From: Butyricimonas faecalis
GTDB taxonomy: Bacteria; Bacteroidota; Bacteroidia; Bacteroidales; Marinifilaceae
Assembly: GCF_003991565.1 (NCBI RefSeq)
Contig: NZ_CP032819.1
Span: 620,001 to 684,000, forward strand
DNA: 64,000 bases
Reading direction: 5' to 3'
Shown here: positions 8,210-15,493 of the stretch, one piece after another
Numbering within the stretch: the stretch's first letter is position 1
Layout: each line of letters begins with the position of its first letter
Position numbers and translations under genes: made by a program
The notes under the pieces: model-generated
Told to the model about the DNA's origin: nothing
What the model saw: only the letters and a program-made list of their open reading frames with translations
Databases searched by the model: none

Positions 8210-9409
8210 TTATTTATCACCTACATATAATTCAGCGACAAAGCGTGACTCGCGAGATACCGGTGTTAAATTTATATATCCGGCTGTTATCCGCCCCGTC
8301 TTTACTTGCAAAGGATACGCATCTCTATTTTCTTCCACCGATTGCATAATCTCTCCCGGCTTTGGAGAAAAACGAATCGTAAAAACACCCTCGACCTCTT
8401 CTTGCAAAAAACGCTGCAAAGCGATTGAAACAATCCCCATATTATAACGCAGATTTATCTCGACACAAGGCTGTACGCCAAATCCTCCCGACTCATCTTC
8501 GTATATCATCATATCCACGCCCAAACATCCCACGTACTTCCCGTGAAACACCGAGGTCAACACCTTCTCCAACTGTTCCCGTATCTCATGCAGGAGACCC
8601 ATGCCCGTGTATCTTGAGATCATCCCTTCCAAACGAGCACGCGATGCCACCCTATTCCCCTCGTATTCCCCCCGGCGACTAGTTTGAAAAACAGAATACC
8701 CAAGAAAATTCAAGTGAAACAAACGATCCATCTCAAACTCCATGGCAAAATCCAGTACCCGGTTCAACCTTTTTTCCACCATCACGTACCCTTGTTTATG
8801 CAAGAAACCGGATAAAACTTCCTCTTCTTTACCGGTCATCTGCCCTTTCGGGATAAAAAGTACCCCTTTACCGGAAGAAGACCAAGGAGCTTTTACCACG
8901 ATATCCCTCTTTTCTGACAACAACCGAATTTCTGCCAATGTCCTACATTCACAAGGGATAACCTCTTCTCCTATACCGGGAATAGCGCGTATCATATCCG
9001 TCAAACAAGCAGCAGCCACTCGCCGACTATACAAACCTCTCCGTTCCTCACTCCACGTGGCCATCACACTCTCCCTAAACTGCTCGTTACAACGACTTTT
9101 CAAATCTTTCAATAAATTATGAACCCGGGGACTCCATCCCCAAGGCTTTATCTCGTTAAAAGAAAGTAATTGAGCTTTTTCCCAGATAATCGGTTGGCAA
9201 TCCAACCCAAAAACTTCTCTTCTACCTTTCATAAAATTCAAGTCCGGCATTCTCGCAACCAACACGTAATCAGCATTTTTCGCTAAATATGCAGATAAAA
9301 ATGCCAGATCACCAGCCATGATGGAAATATTTGCTTTGGGTGTATAACCATTTGTTCCATTGGCTATTGAAATTTCATTATCCGGATTAAACAGGTACAA
9401 ATCTTGCAT
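8210..9409 (-). CDS. ATP-grasp fold protein of unknown substrate
   Basis: A 399-residue cytoplasmic protein with features of an ATP-grasp carboxylate-amine ligase. Residues 170-184 read IVVKAPWSSSGKGVL, like the ATP-grasp Lys plus glycine-rich loop (Lys173, Lys181). GVDMMIY at 297-303 and CVEINLRYN at 315-323 supply the Asp and Glu/Asn/Arg magnesium and phosphate ligands (Asp299, Glu317, Asn319, Arg321). The N-terminus (LFNPDNEISIANG) is not a standard ATP-grasp start and may form a substrate domain. No obvious pathway neighbours are present, only the 228-aa hypothetical gene downstream. A minus-strand TATTTTTG box (plus 9428-9435) lies just upstream, implying a very short leader. Confidence 0.7.
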   Translation of the reverse strand: MQDLYLFNPDNEISIANGTNGYTPKANISIMAGDLAFLSAYLAKNADYVLVARMPDLNFMKGRREVFGLDCQPIIWEKAQLLSFNEIKPWGWSPRVHNLLKDLKSRCNEQFRESVMATWSEERRGLYSRRVAAACLTDMIRAIPGIGEEVIPCECRTLAEIRLLSEKRDIVVKAPWSSSGKGVLFIPKGQMTGKEEEVLSGFLHKQGYVMVEKRLNRVLDFAMEFEMDRLFHLNFLGYSVFQTSRRGEYEGNRVASRARLEGMISRYTGMGLLHEIREQLEKVLTSVFHGKYVGCLGVDMMIYEDESGGFGVQPCVEINLRYNMGIVSIALQRFLQEEVEGVFTIRFSPKPGEIMQSVEENRDAYPLQVKTGRITAGYINLTPVSRESRFVAELYVGDK

Positions 9410-9534
9410 GCTTGTTAAATTTTAGTACAAAAATAACACTTTTGGCTCAAATATTGTACTACTATATAAAAGCCGAACAACGAAGACCTAAACGGATATC
9501 CACATTTATACAGATTTTAGCGTAATAACAACAA

Positions 9535-9561
9535 GTTTCATTTATTTGTAAAAAGTGAAAC
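9535..9561. promoter_or_regulatory. Palindrome-like candidate operator upstream of the Dcu gene
   Basis: GTTTCA (9535-9540) and TGAAAC (9556-9561) form inverted half-sites around an A/T-rich centre in the intergenic space between the divergent ATP-grasp and dcu genes. Position and symmetry suggest a regulator site. No matching regulator is known from the sequence. Confidence 0.25.
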
Positions 9562-9643
9562 ATTCATTTCGAGATCATCGTAGGACATATTGTGTAACAC
9601 TTGATAATGATTGGAAAAATATAACCTTAAACCAATAAATGAA

Positions 9644-10954
9644 ATGATTTTACAATTAGCTTTCGTTTTAACAGCAATCATCATCGGAGCGCGTCTAGGT
9701 GGCATCGGACTAGGTGTCATGGGAGGTATCGGATTGGGGATACTGACATTCGTGTTCGGCCTGCAACCAACGGCACCCCCTATTGACGTTATGCTCATGA
9801 TCGTGGCAGTTATATCCGCGGCAGCGTGTATGCAGGCTGCCGGAGGATTGGACCTTATGGTTAAGGTGGCCGAACGATTATTAAGAAAAAATCCGGCACA
9901 GGTCACCATTTTAAGCCCATTAGTAACATACATCTTCACGTTTATCGCCGGTACGGGTCACGTGGCTTATTCCGTACTTCCGGTGATCGCCGAGGTAGCC
10001 ACGGAAACCAAGATTCGTCCGGAACGCCCCCTGGGAATAGCGGTGATCGCTTCTCAACAAGCCATTACCGCCAGTCCCATCTCTGCAGCCACGGTTGCAT
10101 TGCTGGGATTGCTAGCCGGCTTCGACATTACTTTGTTTGACATTTTGAAAATCACGATTCCCGCCACGCTAATCGGCGTACTCGTCGGGGCATTCTTTTC
10201 CATGAAGGTTGGCAAAGAACTCGTTGATGACCCGGAATATCAAAAACGTTTGAAAGAAGGCGTTTTCAATGACAAAAAATACGAACTGAAAAATGTTGCC
10301 AACCAGAGAAAAGCAAGTCTATCGGTTTTTGTTTTTATCATTGCCACGGTATTCATCGTGCTATTCGGTTCATTCGATACCATGCGTCCTTTATTCATAA
10401 TCAACGACGAACAAGTAGTATTGGATATGCCATCCATCATTGAAATAATCATGTTATCCGCAGCAGCGCTCATATTACTCATAACTCGTACCGACGGGTT
10501 GAAAGCCGCACAAGGTTCCGTCTTCGGTGCCGGCATGCAAGCCGTGGTAGCCATCTTCGGTATAGCCTGGATGGGCGATACATTCTTACAAGGGAACATG
10601 ACAGAACTAAAATCCTCTATCGAAGAAATTGTCAGCCAAATGCCCTGGTTGTTCGGTATAGCCCTATTCGTGATGTCTATCCTGTTGTATAGCCAAGCAG
10701 CTACCGTTCGGGCACTCATGCCCCTCGGAATAGCCTTGGGAATATCGCCTTACATGCTGATCGCCATGTTCCCGGCTGTCAACGGGTATTTCTTCATCCC
10801 CAATTACCCGACCGTAGTCGCTGCCATCAATTTCGACCGAACGGGTACAACACGAATCGGCAAATACGTGCTAAACCACTCGTTCATGATGCCCGGACTT
10901 GTTGCTACGGTTGTGGCAGTAGGACTTGGACTACTCTTTATACAGATTTTCTAA
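9644..10954 (+). CDS. dcuA: Anaerobic C4-dicarboxylate transporter, Dcu family
   Basis: A 436-residue polytopic inner-membrane protein of the DcuA/DcuB family, which exchanges external fumarate, malate or aspartate for internal succinate. The N-terminus MILQLAFVLTAIIIGARLGG and the internal TFIAGTGHVAYSVLPVIAEVA and ASQQAITASPISAATVALLG segments are characteristic. I start at the ATG at 9644; the frame can be read from a TTG at 9611, but the added 11 residues do not fit the family. The next gene, 36 nt downstream, is a secreted asparaginase whose product aspartate is a Dcu substrate, and porin genes follow. The choice between DcuA and DcuB is uncertain; the asparaginase link favours an aspartate/fumarate role. 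Confidence 0.92.
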   Translation: MILQLAFVLTAIIIGARLGGIGLGVMGGIGLGILTFVFGLQPTAPPIDVMLMIVAVISAAACMQAAGGLDLMVKVAERLLRKNPAQVTILSPLVTYIFTFIAGTGHVAYSVLPVIAEVATETKIRPERPLGIAVIASQQAITASPISAATVALLGLLAGFDITLFDILKITIPATLIGVLVGAFFSMKVGKELVDDPEYQKRLKEGVFNDKKYELKNVANQRKASLSVFVFIIATVFIVLFGSFDTMRPLFIINDEQVVLDMPSIIEIIMLSAAALILLITRTDGLKAAQGSVFGAGMQAVVAIFGIAWMGDTFLQGNMTELKSSIEEIVSQMPWLFGIALFVMSILLYSQAATVRALMPLGIALGISPYMLIAMFPAVNGYFFIPNYPTVVAAINFDRTGTTRIGKYVLNHSFMMPGLVATVVAVGLGLLFIQIF

Positions 10955-10990
10955 ATACTTCAATTATAAGTAAATTTTAAACTACAGGTT

Positions 10991-12052
10991 ATGAAAATGT
11001 TTAAGAATTTAAGTTTGCTGGTAGCCTTAGTGCTATTCACTGTCGCGACCACGTTCGCGCAAAAGTTGCCTAACATCCATATCCTGGCAACAGGAGGTAC
11101 GATCGCCGGAACCGGAGCTTCTTCAACCGGAACCAACTACACGGCCGGACAAGTTGCCATCGGTACGCTTCTATCTGCCGTACCGGAAATTCAGAAAATA
11201 GCCAATGTAACCGGAGAACAAATCGTTAAGATCGGTTCTCAAGACATGACGGACAACGTGTGGTTGACACTTGCCAAAACAATCAACAAATTACTGGCAA
11301 GAAAAGACATTGACGGAATCGTGATCACCCACGGGACCGACACGATGGAAGAAACCGCTTATTTCTTGAATCTCGTTGTGAAAAGCAACAAACCCGTCGT
11401 ACTCGTAGGTGCAATGCGCCCCTCTACCGCTCTTAGCGCCGACGGTCCGTTAAACTTATACAATGCCGTGGTGGTTGCCGGAGCAAAAGAATCCATGGGC
11501 AAAGGAGTTTTGGTTTCCATGAACGGCATCATCCTCGGGGCTCACAGTGTTTTAAAAATGAACACGATTGACGTCCAAACTTTCCAAGCCCCCAATTCTG
11601 GAGCCCTCGGTTATGTCTACAACGGTAAAGTATTCTACAATCAATCCCCGTTGAAAAAACACACCAGCCAATCCGTATTTGATGTAACAAATCTGAACAC
11701 TCTTCCGAAAGTAGGTATCGTGTACAGTTATTCAAACATGGAAGGTGATGTCGTTAAAATGATGGCCAACAGCGGTTATAAAGGAATTATCCATGCCGGA
11801 TTAGGTAACGGAAACATCCACAAAAACGTGTTCCCCGAATTAATCAACGCACGCAACAACGGCATCCTTATCGTTCGTTCCACCCGTGTTCCGACAGGAC
11901 CTACCACACTGGATGCGGAAGTAGATGACAATCAATACAAATTCATCGCATCGCAAGAATTGAATCCCCAGAAATCAAGAATCCTCTTGATGTTAGCTTT
12001 GACCAAGACAAACGACTGGCAACAGATTCAACAATATTTCAACGAATATTAA
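10991..12052 (+). CDS. ansB: Type II L-asparaginase, exported
   Basis: Hydrolyses L-asparagine to aspartate and ammonia. A Sec signal peptide (about residues 1-23, cleavage after TTFA) sends it to the periplasm, as in type II enzymes. The two catalytic Thr regions are visible as ATGGTIAGTGAS (about 33-44) and THGTDTMEET (about 113-122). The region VGAMRPSTALSADGPLNLYNA is the third conserved block. The mature length (about 330 residues) is normal. The gene sits between a Dcu transporter and a porin with short gaps (36 and 26 nt), so it very likely belongs to an operon turning external asparagine into aspartate for fumarate respiration. Confidence 0.95.
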   Translation: MKMFKNLSLLVALVLFTVATTFAQKLPNIHILATGGTIAGTGASSTGTNYTAGQVAIGTLLSAVPEIQKIANVTGEQIVKIGSQDMTDNVWLTLAKTINKLLARKDIDGIVITHGTDTMEETAYFLNLVVKSNKPVVLVGAMRPSTALSADGPLNLYNAVVVAGAKESMGKGVLVSMNGIILGAHSVLKMNTIDVQTFQAPNSGALGYVYNGKVFYNQSPLKKHTSQSVFDVTNLNTLPKVGIVYSYSNMEGDVVKMMANSGYKGIIHAGLGNGNIHKNVFPELINARNNGILIVRSTRVPTGPTTLDAEVDDNQYKFIASQELNPQKSRILLMLALTKTNDWQQIQQYFNEY

Positions 12053-12078
12053 CGCGTGAAAGAAGAAAAACTCAGAAT

Positions 12079-13242
12079 ATGAAAAAATTAGCTTTATTAA
12101 TACTTGTTATCGGTTGTGCGACAGGTGCTTTCGCACAAAATACCACGAACGAAAAGCCCCTCTTCGAACGAGTAACCCACATAGAGAAAAAAATAGACTG
12201 GTTCAACTTCTATTTGAACATGCAAGGTTCATTTGATGCCAGTTTCAATTATGACCAAAGCGGGCTAAGCGAGGCAGCATTCAAAATGCGTCAATTCCGT
12301 ATCGAGGCAAAAGGGAACATTACCCCTTGGTTATCCTATCGTTGGAGACAGCGTTTAAACCGCGGGAACAACGGGGGAAACAACATAGACAACATGCCGA
12401 CCTCCATTGATATTGCCGGCATCGGGGTAAAATTGAATGACCAATTCTCATTCTTCGCCGGAAAACAATGTGCCGCGTACGGTGGAATCGAATTTGACTT
12501 GAACCCGATCGAAATCTACGAGTATTGCGACATGATCGAGAACATGAGCAACTTCATGACCGGTTTGAACATCGCTTACCAAATCTGTGACAACCATCAA
12601 CTTCAATTCCAAATCCTGGACAGCCGTAACGGTTCCCAAGAGGAAACGTACGGTCCCGGTTTTGAAAAAAGCCGTGCCCCACTCTTGTACACGTTGAACT
12701 GGAATGGAAACCTATTCGACGGGATATATAAAACCCGTTGGTCGGCATCCGTGATGTCAGAAACAAAAAACAAACAAATGTACTACTACGCGTTAGGTAA
12801 CGACTTTACTTTCTCAAAAAAAGTAAATATGTTTGTCGACTTCATGTATTCCGACGAACAGATCGACCGGAAAGGTATCATTACCGGAATCCTAAAAGAA
12901 CAGAATGCAGATCTCGATGACCACAACGCTCTTGACGCGGAATACCTGTCAGTCGTGACAAAAATAAACTACCGTTTCCAACCGAAATGGAATGCCTTCG
13001 TGAAAGGAATGTATGAAACGGCCTCCGTGACAAAAACACGCGGTGACATCGAAAAAGGGAACTATCGTACCTCCTACGGTTACTTGGCAGGTATCGAGTA
13101 CTACCCGTTAGAAGACAGCAACTTGCATTTCTTCTGCACCTTCGTGGGACGTTCTTACAAATTCACGGACCGTGCCGCACAAAAAGGATACAACACACAA
13201 CGACTGGAAGTCGGATTTATTTACCAATTACCGATGTTCTAA
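12079..13242 (+). CDS. Outer-membrane porin, OprP-like, paralogue 1
   Basis: A 387-residue predicted beta-barrel with a signal peptide (about 1-19, GAFA cleavage), a short N-terminal coiled-coil-like stretch (LFERVTHIEKKI), many alternating aromatic strands and a C-terminal Phe (YQLPMF) typical of BAM substrates. It resembles the phosphate-selective porin O/P family (PF07396), although the true substrate is unknown. It closely matches the gene at 14182, sharing for instance LSYRWRQRLN and the PIEIYEY/PIEIYQY block. It lies 26 nt after asparaginase, suggesting uptake of asparagine, aspartate or C4-dicarboxylates across the outer membrane. A strong hairpin follows. Confidence 0.82.
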   Translation: MKKLALLILVIGCATGAFAQNTTNEKPLFERVTHIEKKIDWFNFYLNMQGSFDASFNYDQSGLSEAAFKMRQFRIEAKGNITPWLSYRWRQRLNRGNNGGNNIDNMPTSIDIAGIGVKLNDQFSFFAGKQCAAYGGIEFDLNPIEIYEYCDMIENMSNFMTGLNIAYQICDNHQLQFQILDSRNGSQEETYGPGFEKSRAPLLYTLNWNGNLFDGIYKTRWSASVMSETKNKQMYYYALGNDFTFSKKVNMFVDFMYSDEQIDRKGIITGILKEQNADLDDHNALDAEYLSVVTKINYRFQPKWNAFVKGMYETASVTKTRGDIEKGNYRTSYGYLAGIEYYPLEDSNLHFFCTFVGRSYKFTDRAAQKGYNTQRLEVGFIYQLPMF

Positions 13243-13250
13243 CGATTCAT

Positions 13251-13313
13251 AAACAGGGTAAATCAAACGTGGGGGATACTTAAAAATATTCCCACGCTTG
13301 ATTTACCCTGTTT
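13251..13313 (+). terminator. Long terminator hairpin after porin 1
   Basis: The arms 13251-13273 and 13291-13313 form a 23-bp stem with a single mismatch (core aaacagggtaaatcaa), a 17-nt loop, and TATTTTG after the stem. It should end the dcu-ansB-porin transcript. Confidence 0.8.
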
Positions 13314-13316
13314 TAT

Positions 13317-13347
13317 TTTGAAATTGGTTGAGTGAATGTTATTTTTG
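13317..13347 (+). promoter_or_regulatory. Promoter of the OmpA-family lipoprotein gene
   Basis: TTTG at 13317-13320, a 19-nt spacer and TATTTTTG at 13340-13347 match the Bacteroidota -33/-7 consensus exactly. This implies a leader of about 47 nt before the ATG. It begins directly after the upstream terminator hairpin. Confidence 0.75.
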
Positions 13348-13401
13348 CACCACAAATAAAGTACGAATTTACAATTTAAATTTATAAACAAAACTATCAC
13401 T

Positions 13402-14094
13402 ATGAAAAGAGCTAATCTACTCACTATTTTAGTGTTAAGCGGAAGCATTATTTTCTCAGGATGTGCCTCCATGAGCAACACGGGAAAAGGTGCCGCTATC
13501 GGAGGCGGCGGTGGTGCTGCACTTGGTGCCGGTATCGGAGCATTAGTCGGAAAAGGTAAAGGGGCAGCCATCGGGGCAGCCATTGGTGGTGCGGTGGGAG
13601 CCGGAACAGGAGCCTTGATCGGTAGAAAGATGGACAAACAGAAAAAAGAACTGGAAGCCATCCAAGGGGCTCAAGTAGAAACGGTTACTGATGCCAACGA
13701 CCTGCAAGCCATTAAAGTGACTTTTGACAACGGTATATTGTTCGCCACGAACTCCAGTCAATTAAGCGCGTCGTCCAAAGATGCCTTGACAAAATTCGCC
13801 ACGTCACTAAAGAACTCTCCGGAAACGGACATCACGATCTACGGCCACACGGACAACACCGGAACCCGTGCCGTGAATGAAAGAATCTCCAAAGAACGTG
13901 CGGAAGCTGTTGCAAACTTCTTGGTTGGCAACGGAATCGCCCGCAACAGAATCACCACGGAAGGACTCGCGTTCGATCAACCGGTAGCCGACAACAGCAC
14001 GGCAGAAGGACGTGCTAAAAACCGTCGTGTAGAAGTGTACATCACGGCAAGCGCGAACATGATCAAACAAGCAGAAGAAGGTACCTTGAAATAA
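13402..14094 (+). CDS. Glycine-zipper OmpA-family lipoprotein
   Basis: A 230-residue lipoprotein with a lipobox ending at Cys21 (IFSGC). Residues about 30-75 are a glycine/alanine-zipper segment (repeated GAAIGGAxGAG-like blocks) that can insert in the membrane. Residues about 100-215 are an OmpA-like peptidoglycan-binding domain with ILFATNSSQLS, IYGHTDNTG and RAKNRRVEVYI. The architecture matches YiaD-type proteins that anchor the outer membrane to peptidoglycan. It has its own promoter and terminator and sits between two paralogous porin genes, so it may be expressed independently of them. Confidence 0.9.
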   Translation: MKRANLLTILVLSGSIIFSGCASMSNTGKGAAIGGGGGAALGAGIGALVGKGKGAAIGAAIGGAVGAGTGALIGRKMDKQKKELEAIQGAQVETVTDANDLQAIKVTFDNGILFATNSSQLSASSKDALTKFATSLKNSPETDITIYGHTDNTGTRAVNERISKERAEAVANFLVGNGIARNRITTEGLAFDQPVADNSTAEGRAKNRRVEVYITASANMIKQAEEGTLK

Positions 14095-14114
14095 GATACA
14101 ATCAGCAAATAACA

Positions 14115-14168
14115 CTAAAAGCTGGAAGGCTGTTTTCGAACGATCTCCAGCTTTTAGTTTTTTTTTAA
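14115..14168 (+). terminator. Rho-independent terminator after the OmpA lipoprotein gene
   Basis: ctaaaagctgga (14115-14126) pairs perfectly with tccagcttttag (14146-14157), followed by a run of about ten T. Confidence 0.9.
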
Positions 14169-14181
14169 TCCAATAACAACG

Positions 14182-15366
14182 ATGAGAAAAAAACTATTAC
14201 TAATCACGCTATTAGCACTATCGCTACACGGGCTGTCAGCCCAAGGCCTGTTATCCCATCTGAACGACACGACAAGCAGACGAACCCTTTTCGAAAGAGT
14301 AGCAAACATCGAGAAAAAGAATAATCTCTTCAACTTGAAATTGCACATGCAAACCACGTTCAACGGGACATTTACAGACGGAACATTCGAGCAGGCTGCC
14401 TTCAAAATGAACCAGCTCCGACTGGAAGCCCGCGGTGACCTCAACGACTGGCTTTCCTACCGTTGGCGGCAACGCTTGAACAGCAGCAACACCCCTCACG
14501 CGTTGGACAACCTCCCCTCCTCCATCGATTATGCCATGATCTCCGTGCGTTTGACTGATAAACTCGTCACCTCCATCGGGAAACAGGCAGCAGCATACGG
14601 TGGTTTCGAGTACGATTTGGACCCGATTGAAATCTACCAGTACAGTGACATGATCGATTACATGCTCTTCGATTTCATGACCGGTATCACCTTCTCGTAT
14701 CAAGTCACCCCAACCCAAGAACTTGCATTACAAATCGTGAACAGCCGAACGGCTTCCATGGACGATATTTACGGGCAACTCCCGGGAGACGTGGAAGAAA
14801 GCCATGCACCTCTCGCTTACACGGCCAACTGGAACGGCAACTTCTTCAACGACAAGTTGAGAACCCGCTGGTCATACTCCCTACTCAGTCTGGCCAAAGG
14901 ATACAACAACCATTTTTACGCCATCGGTAACGAACTGGATTTAGGAAAGTTCAACATGTACCTCGATTTCTACCTTTCTGACGAAGAACTCGACAACCGA
15001 GGCATTGTTTCAAGCCTCCAACGTCTTCAAGGGAATGCCGATTGCATCAAAAATGCCCGTTACGAATCCTGGGTTACCAAATTAAACTACCGGTTCCAAC
15101 CCAAGTGGAATATTTTCGTGAAAGGAATGTACGAGAATGCCTCTGTTTACAAATATGCCGATCAAATAGAAAAAGGGAAATACCGGACAGCTTATGGGTA
15201 TTTCGGTGGAATCGAATACTATCCCACCACGGAAAACCTACACTTCTTCGCGTCGTATATCGGGCGTTCTTATCGATTCACGGGTAAAGCCAAAGCGTTG
15301 GGAGCCGAAAACTACTCCACCTCAACTTTATCCATCGGGTTAATCTACCACATCCCGTTGTTTTAG
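14182..15366 (+). CDS. Outer-membrane porin, OprP-like, paralogue 2
   Basis: A 394-residue beta-barrel with a signal peptide (about 1-20, LSAQ) and a C-terminal Phe (HIPLF). It aligns along its whole length with the porin at 12079. Shared features include the N-terminal LFERVxxIEKK segment, LSYRWRQRLN, the AAYGG-(I/F)E-(F/Y)DL block and the YRFQPKWN-FVKGMYE strand pair. The start is only a few nt after the T-run of the upstream terminator, so its own promoter is not obvious and read-through past that terminator may drive it. The substrate is unknown; proximity to asparaginase and Dcu suggests small acidic or amide compounds. Confidence 0.82.
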   Translation: MRKKLLLITLLALSLHGLSAQGLLSHLNDTTSRRTLFERVANIEKKNNLFNLKLHMQTTFNGTFTDGTFEQAAFKMNQLRLEARGDLNDWLSYRWRQRLNSSNTPHALDNLPSSIDYAMISVRLTDKLVTSIGKQAAAYGGFEYDLDPIEIYQYSDMIDYMLFDFMTGITFSYQVTPTQELALQIVNSRTASMDDIYGQLPGDVEESHAPLAYTANWNGNFFNDKLRTRWSYSLLSLAKGYNNHFYAIGNELDLGKFNMYLDFYLSDEELDNRGIVSSLQRLQGNADCIKNARYESWVTKLNYRFQPKWNIFVKGMYENASVYKYADQIEKGKYRTAYGYFGGIEYYPTTENLHFFASYIGRSYRFTGKAKALGAENYSTSTLSIGLIYHIPLF

Positions 15367-15388
15367 ATTTACAAAATCAACATGAATA

Positions 15389-15413
15389 AGGGCAACCTTT
15401 TAAAGGTTGCCCT
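15389..15413 (+). terminator. Terminator after porin 2
   Basis: agggcaaccttt (15389-15400) and aaaggttgccct (15402-15413) form a compact hairpin. It lies between the converging porin and aconitase-like genes and may work in both directions. Confidence 0.7.
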
Positions 15414-15493
15414 CTTCCCTGCCTCGGCACCCCGACACAGAAAAAAACAACACACACATAAATATCAATAGCTTCTTCTTCCTACTCCCGTAT

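Noticed and set aside
7756..8349. 197-codon plus-strand frame across the 228-aa gene and the end of the ATP-grasp gene
   Set aside because: It is antisense to two better-supported genes, and its translation is biased in a way expected of a shadow frame.
5217..9409. Possible replication origin near gyrB
   Set aside because: No dnaA, dnaN or recF, no DnaA-box cluster and no clear DUE were seen.
9611..9643. TTG start for the Dcu transporter
   Set aside because: The ATG at 9644 gives the normal family N-terminus directly at the first helix.
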